Source of the DNA: Hyperoodon ampullatus
Lineage: Eukaryota > Chordata > Mammalia > Artiodactyla > Ziphiidae
Assembly (NCBI GenBank): GCA_949752795.1
Contig: OX457068.1
Location: 61,941,582 to 62,005,581 of the forward strand
Reading direction: 5' to 3'
DNA: 64,000 bases
Notes under the pieces: model-generated
Databases searched by the model: none
What the model was told of the DNA's origin: nothing
Seen by the model: only the letters and a program-made list of their open reading frames with translations
Shown: piece by piece, positions 10,714 through 20,815 of the stretch
Layout: every line of letters begins with the position of its first letter
How positions within the stretch are numbered: the first letter of the stretch is position 1
Made by a program: the position numbers and the translations under genes

Positions 10714-10943
10714 TATCCTACCCCTCCAGGCGGTCACAAAGCACCGAGCTGATCTCCCTGTGCTATGCAGCTGCTTCCCACTATCCATCTACCTTACGTT
10801 TGGTACTGTATACATGTCCATGCCTCTCTTTCGCTTTGTCACAGCGGACTCTTCCCCCTCCTCATATGCTCAAGTCCATTCTCAAGTAGGTCTGTGTCTT
10901 TATTCCCGTTTTACCCCTAGGTTCTTCATGACAATTTTTTTTC

Positions 10944-13900
10944 TTAAATTCCATATATATGTGTTAGCATACGGTATTTGTCTTTCTCTTTCTGACTTAC
11001 TTCACTCTGTATGACAGACTCTAGGTCTATCCACCTCATTACAAATAGCTCAGTTTCGTTTCTTTTTATGGCTGAGTAATATTCCATTGTATACATGTGC
11101 CACATCTTCTTTATCCATTCATCCGATGATGGACACTTGGGTTGTTTCCATCTCCGGGCTATTGTGAATAGAGCTGCAATGAACATTTTGGTACATGTCT
11201 CTTTTTGAATTATGGTTTTCTCAGGGTATATGCCTAGTAGTGGGATTGCTGGGTCATGTGGTAGTTCTATTTTTAGTTTTTTAAGGAACCTCCATACTGT
11301 TCTCCATAGTGGCTGTACCAATTCACATTCCCACCAGCAGTGCAAGAGTGTTCCCTTTTCTCCACACCCTCTCCAGCATTTATTGTTTCTAGATTTCTTG
11401 ATGATGGCCATTCTGACTGGTGTGAGATGATATCTCATTGTAGTTTTAATTTTCGTTTCTCTAATGATTAATGATGTTGAGCATTCTTTCATGTGTTTGT
11501 TGGCAGTCTGTATATCTTCTTTGGAGAAATGCCTATTTAAGTCTTCTGCCCATTTTTGGATTGGGTTGTTTGTTTTTTTGATATTGAGCTGCATGAGCTG
11601 CTTATAAATTTGGAGATTAATCCTTTGTCAGTTGCTTCATTTGCAAATATGTTCTCTCATTCTGAGGGTTGTCTTTTGGTCTTGTTTATGATTTCCTTTG
11701 CTGTGCAAAAGCTTTGAAGTTTCATTAGGTCCCGTTTGTTTATCTTTGTTTTTATTTCCATTTCTCTAGGAAGTGGGTCCAAAAGGATCTTGCTGTGATT
11801 TATGTCATAGAGTGGTCTGCCTATGTTTTCCTCTAAGAGTTTGATAGTTTCTGGCCTTACAGTTAGGTCTTTAATCCATTTTGAGCTTATTTTTGTGTAT
11901 GGTGTTAGGGAATGATCTAATCTCATACTTTTACATGTCCCTGTCCAGTTTTCCCAGCACTACTTATTGAAGAGGCTGTCCTTTCTCCACTGTACATTCC
12001 TGCCTCTTTTATCAAAGATAAGGTGACCATATGTGTGTGGGTTTATCTCTGGGCTTTCTATCCTGTTCCATTGATCTATCTTTCTGTTTTTGTGCCAGTA
12101 CCACACTGTCTTGATTACTGTAGCATTGTAGTATAGTCTGAAGTCAGGGAGCCTGATTCCTCCAGCTCCGTTTTTCGTTCTCAAGATTGCTTTGGCTATT
12201 CAGGGTCTTTTGTTTTTCCAAACAAATTTTGAAATTTTTTGTTCTAGTTCTGTGAAAAATGCCAGTGGTAGTTTGATAGGGATTGCATTGAATCTGTAGA
12301 TTGCTTTGGGTAGTAGATGCATTTTCACAATATTGATTCTTCCAATCCAGGAGCATGGTATATCTCTCCATCTATTTGTATCATCTTTAATTTCTTTCAT
12401 CAGTGTCTTATAATTTTCTGCATACAGGTCTTTTGTCTCCTTAGGTAGGTTTATTCCTAGATATTTTATTATTTTGGTTGCAATGGTAAATGGGAATGTT
12501 TTCTTGATTTCACTTTCAGATTTTTCATCATTAGTGTACAGGAATGCCAGAGATTTTTGTGCATTAATTTTGTATCCTGCTACTTTACCAAATTCATTGA
12601 TTAGTTCTAGTAGTTTTCTGGTAGCATCTTTAGGATTCTCTATGTATAGTATCATGTCATCTGCAAACAGTGACAGCTTTACTTCTTCTTTTCCAATTTG
12701 GATTCCTTTTATTTCCTTTTCTTCTCTGATTGCTATGGCTAAAACTTCCAAAACTAAGTTGAATAAGAGTGGTGAGAGTGGGCACCTTGTCTTGTTCCTG
12801 ATCTTAGTGGAAATGGTTTCAGTTTTTCACCATTGAGGACAATGTTGGCTGTGGGTTTGTCATATATGGTCTTTATTATGTTGAGGAAAGTTCCCTCTAT
12901 GCCTACTTTCTGCAGGGTTTTTATCATAAATGGGTGTTGAATTTTGTCGAAAGCTTTCTCTGCATCTATTGAGATGATCATATGGTTTTTCTTCTTCAAT
13001 TTGTTAATATGGTGTATCACATTGATTGATTTGCATATATTGAAGAATCCTTGCATTCCTGGAATAAACCCCACTTGATCATGGTGTATGATTCTTTTAA
13101 TGTGCTGTTGGATGCTGTTTGCTAGTATGTTGTTGAGGATTTTTGCATCTATGTTCATCAGTGATATTGGCCTGTAGTTTTCTTTCTTTGTGACATCCTT
13201 GCCTGGTTTTGGTATCAGGGTGATGGTGGCTTCGTAGAATGAGTTTGGGAGTGCTCCTTCCTCTGCTATATTTTGGAAGAGTTTGAGAAGGATACGTGTT
13301 AGCTCTTCTCTAAATGTTTGATAGAATTTGCCTGTGAAGCCATCTGGTCCTGGGCTTTTGTTTGTTGGAAGATTTTTAATCACAGTTTCAATTTCAGTGC
13401 TTGTGATTGGTCTGTTCATATTTTCTATTTCTTCCTGATTCAGTCTTGGCAGGTTGTGCATTTCTAAGAATTTGTCCCTTTCTTCCAGGTTGTCCATTTT
13501 ATTGGCATAGAGTTGCTTGTAGTAATCTCCCATGATTTTTTGTATTTCTGCAGTGTCAGTTGTTACTTATCCTTTTTCATTTCTAATTCTATTGATTTGA
13601 GTCTTCTCCCTTTTTTTCTTGATGAGTCTGGCTAATGGTTTATCAATTTTGTTTATCTTCTCAAAGAAGCAGCTTTTAGTTTTATTGATCTTTGCTATCA
13701 TTTCCTTCATTTCTTTTTCATTTATTTCTGATCTGATCTTTATGATTTTCTTCCTTCTGCTAACTTTGGGGGTTTTTTGTTCTTCTTTCTCTAATTGCTT
13801 TAGGTGCAGGGTCAGGATGTTTACTCGAGATGTTTCCTGTTTCTTAAGGTGGGATTGTATTGCTATAAACTTCCCCCTTAGAACTGCTTTTGCTGCGTCC

Positions 13901-14757
13901 CATAGGTTTTGGGTCATCGTGTCTCCATTGTCATTTGTTTCTAGGTATTTTTTTATTTCCTCTTTGATTTCTTCAGTGATCACTTCGTTATTGAGTAGTG
14001 TATTGTTTAGCCTCCATGTGTTTGTATTTTTTACAGATCTTTTCCTGTAATTGATGTCTAGTCTCCTAGCATTGTGGTCCGAAAAGATACTTGATACAAT
14101 TTCAATTTTCTTAAATTTACCAAGGCTTGATTTGTGACCCAAGATATGATCTATCCTGGAGAATATTCCATGAGCACTTGAGAAAAAGGTGTATTCTGTT
14201 GTTTTTGAATGGAATGTCCTATAAATATCAATTAAGTCCACCTTGTTTAATGTATCATTTAAAGCTTGTGTTTCCTTATTTATTTTCATTTTGGATGATC
14301 TGTCCATTGGTGAAAGTGGGGTGTTAAAGTCCCCTACTATGAGTGTGTTACTGTCGATTTCCCCTTTTATGGCTGTTAGTATTTGCCTTATGTATTGAGG
14401 TGATCCTATGTTGGGTGCATAAATATTTACAATTGTTATATCTTCTTGGATCGATCCCTTGATCATTATGTAGTGTCCTTCTTTGTCTCTTCTAATAGTC
14501 TTTATTTTAATGTCTATTTTGTCTGATCTAAGAATTGCTACTCCAGCTTTCTTTTGATTTCCATTTGCATGGAATATCTTTTTCCATCCCCTAACTTTCA
14601 ATCTGTATGTGTCTCTAGGTCTGAAGTGGGTCTCTTGTAGACAGCATATATATGGGTCTTGTTTTTGTATCCATTCAGCCAATCTGTGTCTTTTGGTGGG
14701 TGCATTTAGTCCATTTACATTTAAGGTAATTATCGATATGTATGTTCCTATTCCCAT
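10944..14757 (-). pseudogene. L1 ORF2 (endonuclease-reverse transcriptase), disabled
   Basis: Encodes the L1 endonuclease, reverse transcriptase and C-terminal Cys-rich segment. Allowing for two 1-bp deletions the frame spans 1,271 codons, the usual mammalian ORF2 length. Residues 1-396 (14,757-13,570) are uninterrupted and keep the AP-endonuclease set: N13, E42, Y113, D143, N145, D203, D227 and H228. Breaks, in order: TAA at 13,567-13,569; loss of one base at about 12,785, just after the GTRQG motif; TGA at 12,200-12,202 (looks like a CpG CGA change); TAG at 11,960-11,962 and TGA at 11,657-11,659 (both at positions where the family has Trp); and loss of an A in an A run at about 11,607. The catalytic FADD box is at 12,656-12,667, and a C-x3-C-x7-H-x4-C knuckle is at 11,325-11,378. 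Starts at the ATG 58 bp after ORF1. No complete ORF2 protein can be made. Confidence 0.95.
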
Positions 14758-14815
14758 TTTCTTAATTGTTTTGGGTTCGTTATTGTAGGTCTTTTCCTTC
14801 TGTTGTGTTTCTTGC

Positions 14816-15727
14816 CTAGAGAAGTTCCTTTAGCATTTGTTGTAAAGCTGGTTTGGTGGTGCTGAACTCTCTCAGCTTTTGCTTGTCTGTAAAGGTTTTA
14901 ATTTCTCCATCAAAACTGAATGAGAACCTTGCTGGGTAGAGTAGTCTTGGTTGCAGGTTTTTCTCCTTCATCACTTTAATTATGTCCTGCCACTCCCTTC
15001 TGGCTTGTAGAGTTTCTGCTGAGAGATCAGCTGTTAACCTGATGGGGATTCCCTTGTGTGTTATTTGTTGTTTTTCCCTTGCTGCTTTCAATATGATTTC
15101 TTTGTGTTTAATTTTTGACAGTTTGATTAATATGTGTCTTGGCGTATTTCTCCTTGGATTTATTCTGTATGGGACTCTCTGTGTCTCCTGGACTTGATTA
15201 ACTATTTCCTTTCCCATATTAGGGAAGTTTTCAACTATAATCTCTTCAAATATTTTCTCATTCCCTTTCTTTTTCTCTTCTTCTTCTGGGACCCCTATCA
15301 TTCGAATGTTGGTGCGTTTAATGTTGTCTCAGAGGTCTCTGAGACTGTCCTCTGTTCTTTTCATTCTTTTTTCTTTATTTTGCTCTGCATCAGTTATTTC
15401 CACAATTTTATCTTCCACCTCACTTACCCGTTCTTCTGTCTCAGTTTTTCTGCTATTGATCCCATCTAGAGTATTTTTCATTTCATTTATTGTGTTTTTA
15501 ATCGATGCTTGATTCATCTTTAGTTCTTCTAGGTCCCTGTTAACTGTTTCTTGCATTTTGTCTCTTCTATTTCCAAGATTTTGGATCTTGGAAATAGAAT
15601 CTTGGATCATCTTTACTATCATTATTCTGAATTCTTTTTCAGGTAGACTGTCTATTTCCTCTTCATTTGTTAGGTCTGGTGGGCTTTTATCTTGCTCCTT
15701 CTGCTGTGTGTTTGTCTGTCTTCTCAT
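14816..15727 (-). pseudogene. L1 ORF1 (RNA-binding protein), one nonsense codon
   Basis: ORF1p is the trimeric RNA-binding chaperone of the L1 particle. The frame is 303 codons with no frameshift. Codons 1-40 are a polar, Gln/Glu/Asp-rich N-terminus; about 45-130 form a heptad-rich coiled coil (Lys/Glu/Ile/Met rich); about 135-222 are the RRM (start near IRMIGVPE, later a RHILIKLSK segment); the rest is the C-terminal domain with the GIPIRLTADLS and ARREW motifs. The only break is TGA at 15,329-15,331 (codon 133), between the coiled coil and the RRM, where the family has Trp (TGG to TGA). The break would yield a coiled coil without RNA-binding domains. An in-frame Met (codon 143) follows. Start chosen at the first Met after the 5' UTR (MRRQ...), common for this L1 lineage. 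Confidence 0.95.
15565..15599. repeat. 15-bp inverted repeat inside L1 ORF1
   Basis: Left arm TTCTATTTCCAAGAT (15,565-15,579) and right arm ATCTTGGAAATAGAA (15,585-15,599) are perfect reverse complements around a 5-base loop. In the L1 RNA this would be a 15-bp hairpin at codons 43-55 of ORF1. Confidence 0.9.
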
Positions 15728-17209
15728 TTTGCTTATGTTACTGTGTTTGGGGTCTCCTTTTTGCAGGCTGCAGGTTCGTAGTTCCCGTTGTTTTTGGTGT
15801 CTGTCCCCAGTGGCTAAGGTTGGTTCAGTGGGTTGTGTAGGCTTCCTGGTGGCAGGGACTAGTGCCTGTGTTCTGGTGGATGAGGCTGGATCTTGTCTTT
15901 CTGGTGGGCAGGTCCATGTCTGGTGGTGTGTTTTGGGGTGTCTGCAGACTTTTTATGATTTTAGGCAGCCTCTCTGCTAATGGGTGGCATTGTGTTCCTG
16001 TCTTGCTAGTTGTTTGGCATAGGGTGTCCAGCACTGTAGCTTGCTGGTCTTTGAGTGAAGCTGGGTGCTGGTGTTGAGATGGAGATCTCTGGAAGATTTT
16101 CGCCATTTGATATTATGTGGAGCTGGGAGGTCTCTTGTGGAGCAGTGTCCTGAAGTTGGCTCTCCCACCTCAGAGGCACAGCACTGACTCCTGGCTCCTC
16201 AATTTGGGATGATTCGTTGTCTATTCATGTACTCCACAGATGCAGGGTACATCAAGTTGATTGTGGAGCTTTAATCCGCTGCTTCTGAGGCTGCTGGGAG
16301 AGATTTCCCTTTCTCTTCTTTGTTCTCACAGCTCCCGTGTCTCAGCTTTGGATTTGGCCTCACCTCTCCGTGTAGGTCGCCGGAGGGTGTCTGTTCTTCG
16401 CTTAGACATGTCAGGGCTAAAGGGGTAGCCGCTTCGGGGACTCTGGCTCACTCAGGCCATGGGGCAGGGAGGGGCACGTAGTGTGGGTGGAACCTGCAGT
16501 GGCAGAGGTCGGCGTGACGTTGCACCAGCCCGAGGCGCGCCGTGCGTTCTCCCAGGGAAGCCATCCTTGGATCCCGGGACCCCGGCAGTGATGGGCTTCA
16601 CAGGCTTCCCGGAAGGGGGGCGTGGACAGTGACCTGCGTTCGCACACAGGCCTCGCGGCGGTGGCAGCAGCCCCAGCATCCCACGCCCGTCTCTGGGGTC
16701 CGCGTTTTCAGCCGTGGCTCGCGCCTGTCTCTGGAGCTCCTCCAAGCAGCGCTCTTTATCCCCTCTCCTCACGCACCAGGAAACAAAGAGGGAAGAAAAA
16801 GTCTCTTGCCTCTTCGGCAGGTCCAAACTTTTTCCCGGACTCCCTCCCGGCTAGCTGTGGCACATTAGCCCCTTCAGGCTGTGTTCAAGCCGCCAACCCC
16901 AGTCCTCTCCCTGCGCTCCGACTGAAGCCCGAGCCTCAGCTCCCAGCGCCGCCCGTCCCAGCGGGCGAGCAGACAAGCCCCTCGGGCTGGTGAGTGCTGG
17001 TTGGCACCGATCCTCTGTGCGGGAATCTCTCCGCTTTGCCCTACCCAGGTACGTGGGGAGTTTCTTGCCTTTTGGGAGGTCTGAGGTCTTCTGCCAGTGT
17101 ACAGTAGGTGTTCTGTAGGAGTTGTTCCACGTCTAGCTGTATTTCTGGTGTATCTGTGGGGAGGAAGGTGATCTCTGTGTCTTACTCTTCCACCATCTTC
17201 CCCGGAAGT
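15728..17209 (-). promoter_or_regulatory. L1 5' UTR / internal promoter
   Basis: The 1,482 bases upstream of ORF1 are GC-rich with many CpGs (densest about 16,370-17,060), unlike the AT-rich host flanks. The first bases of the element strand read GACTTCCGGGGAAGATGG, then TGGAAGAG; AAGATGGTGG (17,190-17,199) is a one-base variant of the YY1-like motif near L1 starts, with the CpG lost. L1 transcription starts from such an internal RNA polymerase II promoter. Open frames of 76-140 codons on both strands reflect high GC and show no family I recognise. Confidence 0.85.
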
Positions 17210-17225
17210 CTGGCCTCCTACTGTT
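17210..17225. repeat. L1 target-site duplication, 5' copy
   Basis: Second copy of CTGGCCTCCTACTGTT, immediately beyond the L1 5' end; see 10,579-10,594. The pre-insertion nick site on the element strand would read GTC/AACAG, a loose match to the L1 endonuclease preference TT/AAAA. Confidence 0.95.
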
Positions 17226-18179
17226 GACTCAAGAGAAATTGTTGGACTTATGATAAAATCCATGCTAAACTGAGGTAGTTTATAATGGGGTTTCACTGTG
17301 TTCTACCCAGTTCCTCTATGCTCATCTTGCTTTCTTGTTTTTAAAAGGTGCTTCATGATCCTTGTCCATTGGACAAAGATCATATTTGGAAGGAATATCA
17401 GTTCACTGGGAAACTTCCTTTGATCAAAAACACATTATTCAGCCTGAGGATGATATAAAGTGGGAGCAAAGCCACATAATGGGGAGCACATATATAAGTT
17501 CCAAGCAGATCTATTATTCTTTGCAGTCATGTGAGAACTTTGCAGTACACCAAAAGTGGCATATTGGGACCACTGACCATGTTGCAGGGATAGAAACCGA
17601 TTCTGTTGTTTGAAAAAGGCTGCTAACAATCCCCTTTTAACCCATTCTGTGTTTTGATTGGCTGGCCACATTTCAGCCTCCTCCTGTGGTGGATGGAAAT
17701 ATCACTGGACCCCCTTGGTGGTAGACCAGCACACCTATTCCAGAACACAGCAAAGGTCAAGCAGAAACAGGCACCAACAGTTGTCCACAGGTTGCACTGG
17801 GCATTTCAATGCTGATACACTGTGCAGTGAATGCAGTGAGGAGGGGGAGACTTCACAAACATAACCTCTTTTGGTTACAGCACTCTCCTCTCCTGGGCAT
17901 TTCCCCAAATGTTTCCCTTGAATTATCCAAGGTGCTGTCATCTCTAGATTGTAAAAAATTAAAAGGCAAGAAGTGGAACACAGAAGAAGATTAAGAGAGC
18001 TAACTAGGCATAACTTAGCTAAATGAAAATGCCAGGAGACCCGAAGCCAGCTGTCTGTAGGTATTTTATGTGCTTAGGTAATTTGGCAAAAGGCAACATC
18101 TAAATTTATCAGTGTTAGGAAACAATGACTGCTTAAAGCAGTATAAGAAATCAGAAGTACTGAAAAGAAGCAATATTAT
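17226..18179. other. Unassigned unique DNA
   Basis: No gene or repeat recognised. Open frames up to 83 codons overlap on opposite strands (for example 17,362-17,613 + and 17,435-17,671 -), typical of non-coding DNA. Confidence 0.45.
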
Positions 18180-18300
18180 CAACTGTTCATTGAGCATCTA
18201 CTGTGTGTCCAACCATATGCACAAAAGAAGATTTAAGACAAAAGCAAAATAGGTTACAGCACTTGCCCTAAGGAACAAAAGAGCTGAAAAGACAAAACAC
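18180..18300 (-). repeat. L2 LINE 3' fragment
   Basis: TGTTCATTGAGCATCTACTGTGTGTCC followed by CACTTGCCCTAAGGAAC matches the antisense L2 tail ('ttattgagcacctactgtgtgcc', 'ccctgccctcatggagc'). Confidence 0.55.
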
Positions 18301-19569
18301 AAGCCCTTGAACAGAGACCTGGGAGTGGAAAATATGCTAAGAGCTCAGGGCAGGGAGAGAGCCCTATGGCCTGAGGTGACCATAACAGCCAGAGAAATGT
18401 ATAAGAAATGGATTTAGAGTATTTTCTCCAAAGAGAGTAAATGTTGCTAAAACCAACCTGGATAAAGCCCAAGAATCACTTGTGTCACTGAAATGCATGG
18501 AACAGTTGCTATTTCAGATTTCTCTGATTCCCACCCCCCACCCCCCATGACTCAGAGAGGATTGATTATAAAGCAAACACACTCACAGCTCAAGGTCACA
18601 GGGAGGGCACATTCATCACTGTGAGGGGAATTCCTCGGGAAGAGGCCGCAGTTCAGTCTCCCAACAGCAGGACCAGCACCGACCGCTCTCTCTGTGTGCT
18701 TGATAATTAGGAGGCTCAGTTTAATTCCCAATATCTGGGCCACAATCGATAGTGGGAGCACAAGGGGCATGTGGCTGGACTGGTTTATGTGATGGGTCAC
18801 ACATTAGATACCTAATTGATGTGGCTTCTCGGGATGCAGCCATGCCGGTGATGCCCGCCACTTCCTATTACTACTAGGCTTAATGGTTCATCTTTTGATT
18901 TCTGCCTCACTCCCTGCACAGTGTTATTTAAATAAGACCCTGTTAGGAGATTTATTTATCACAAGGAAAAGATTTATCCAGGAAAAAAAATCTACCAAGA
19001 CACAGCAGTTCCCTTTTCAGAGGTGCCACAATAAAGAAGACAATAGCAATATTTTTACTATTTAGGTCGATACAATTATAGGATGGGAGAAAGCAAGGAG
19101 CAAAAAATATAAATTTCACACTCAGTGACCTAGTAATTTGTCAGTCATTTTTCTGCATTAAACCTAATGCATCCTCCAGGGCTGGGGCAGAGGATTCTAG
19201 AGAAATCGCACTCTTAGCCTGGTCACCCTCCGAATCCCGCACCATCTCTTTTATTCTCCTTCTTTCTTGAGGTTTTCCTCTATGTTTAATTGTCTTTGTC
19301 TTCTCAGTTCCTATAGCTTTCTATTGAGAGTCTCCTTTGGTCTTTTATTCTGATACCAATTGCTGGAAAAATAACCTTCTCTTCACCTACCAAATGATCA
19401 TTTTGTATTTCTTTACTGGAAGAAAAGCGCCTAATCTGAAGTGTTGGAAACTCTTGACATTGATCGGATTAACTCTGCCAGCCATGGGAAGAGGCAAATC
19501 CCATCCCTCCTGAGTCTCCAGCCCATATAATCTCCATTTTACCCCTGCAATAGACTTTCACCACTACAC
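18301..19569. other. Unassigned unique DNA, possible conserved block
   Basis: No gene seen. A C-rich tract at 18,530-18,546 gives GGGGGGTGGGGGGTGGG on the minus strand, a possible quadruplex. The 18,545-18,870 part is repeat-free with homeodomain-like words (TTGATTATAAAG, TTGATAATTAGG, CCTAATTGATG); whether it is conserved cannot be told from one sequence. Confidence 0.45.
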
Positions 19570-20200
19570 TGATACACTTTTCATTCAGCAATGAAGGCCC
19601 ACTGTATTTCCAGCCAAGTATTGGGTTTCAAAAATATATAAAAGAGGCAGAAGGAAAATTGTTCCCTCCAGGAGCTTAGACTCTACATGAGGAGATGCTG
19701 CACACATTGAACATGGAACTGTGAAGGACACTATGGGAGGAAGATGGGCTGGAGATGTAAGGAGAGGAGCAGGTGTGGCAAACATATCCAAATATGGGAA
19801 GAACTGTGATGGGAAAGGAGGAGTGGATATACTGTGGAGGTTCTGAGGAACATGAATGGGATTGAAGCATGGGATCATCAGGGAGACCGATGTTAGGTCA
19901 ACGTAAGAAAATCTCAATCCATTAAACAGAGTCATCTGGCAAAAGAAGGTGATGTATATGAGGAACTCATGGACAAGCTGTAGTGGAGGAGTTGCTGCAC
20001 TGGACAGGGCATAAGACTGGCCCATTCAAGCCCCAAGTTCTCTGGTGTGAAAAGTATGTGCTTTAGGAGTCTGCAGAAAGTATACATTGGTGAGGACTGT
20101 AGTCACCGGGGAAGACTTCAAAGAAACAGAAGAACTGAGTTAGATCCTACGTAAGAGTTGAATTGGCCAAGAAGACATGGGGAAGATACTTCTAGAGAAG
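19570..20200 (-). repeat. L2 LINE fragment
   Basis: Antisense L2 order is visible: TTTTCATTCAGCAATG, GCCAAGTATTGGG, CTCCAGGAGCTTAGACTCTACATG ('catggagcttacattctagtg'), then a long G/A-rich stretch. Open frames inside (146 codons at 19,585-20,025 -) are remnants or chance. Confidence 0.55.
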
Positions 20201-20434
20201 GAATAATATACACTCAACCTGCCCTCACACCCCTACACACACCCATTATTTCTTATAATTCTCTGTCCAAAGAGGAAACTTTCTTCTTTTAAGTAGAGAG
20301 AAAATAGTTCACAACATTTTCATTCATCCCCCAAAGAGAAGGGACAGGCACAAGAAGTAGACCAAATTTTAGAGTCGATGCCTTTGATTTTTTCTCTTTT
20401 GTCTTTTCATTCTTCCTATTTTTCAGTCTTCCAA

Positions 20435-20815
20435 AAGTTTACTGAGGATCTAGACACTGGAGCTAAGAGCTATGGCTACAGTGACCTGCAAAGACAGATG
20501 TCTCTGCCCTCACAGAGCTTACAGCCTATCTGGGGAGATAGATATTAGCCAAGTAATGTCTTGGATATTTATTTATAAATGACAAAAGAAAAATACAGGG
20601 AGTGCTGAGAGCAGGTAAGAGAGAGCCCAGAGCTAGGCTGCAGTGGTGACAGAACAGGCTTCCCTGAGGGACGGATAGTTGAACTGAGACACAAGGTTGG
20701 AGATGGTAACAAGGTGAAAGGGGGTGGCAGTGAAGAGGGTCAAGAGGTTAGGAGCAGGGGAATCAATTATTCCAGGAAGAGAAAACAACATAAATAAAAG
20801 CAAGAGGAAGCATTA
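20435..20815 (-). repeat. L2 LINE fragment
   Basis: Clear colinear match to antisense L2: GTTTACTGAGGATCTAGACACTGGAGC, TCTGCCCTCACAGAGCTTACAGCC, GGGAGTGCTGAGAGCAGG, GGCTTCCCTGAGGGACGG, GAACTGAGACACAAGG, ATTCCAGGAAGAG. Confidence 0.75.

Larger units (their letters stand above)
10595..10943 (-). other. L1 3' UTR and A-rich tail
   Basis: Sequence between the ORF2 stop and the downstream target-site duplication. In the element's orientation it ends with AATAAA followed by an A-rich tail containing (AAAC)n (10,595-10,612). It also contains the guanine-rich tract listed separately, a general property of mammalian L1 3' UTRs. Confidence 0.9.
10595..17209 (-). mobile_element. Full-length LINE-1 (L1), minus strand
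   Basis: A 6.6 kb autonomous non-LTR retrotransposon. In element order: a 5' end of the type GACTTCCGGGGAAGATGG (17,210 downward), a 1.48 kb GC-rich 5' UTR, ORF1 (15,727-14,816), a 58-bp spacer, ORF2 (14,757-10,944), a 3' UTR, an AATAAA signal and a tail of AAAC units. Identical 16-bp target-site duplications flank it, so the copy arrived whole by target-primed reverse transcription. ORF1 has one nonsense codon; ORF2 has four nonsense codons and two single-base deletions. This copy is therefore defective for full proteins. The low number of lesions in 6.6 kb and the perfect duplications suggest a fairly recent insertion compared with the MIR/L2 background. Family-level assignment is firm; the exact L1 subfamily cannot be read by eye. 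Confidence 0.97.

Noticed and set aside
12474..12836. Plus-strand frames inside the L1 (for example 120 and 143 codons)
   Set aside because: Shadows of the antisense ORF2/ORF1 coding sequence.
16452..17296. Minus-strand frames of 124 and 140 codons in the L1 5' UTR
   Set aside because: GC-rich UTR; one frame begins in host flank outside the element, so it cannot be an L1 gene.
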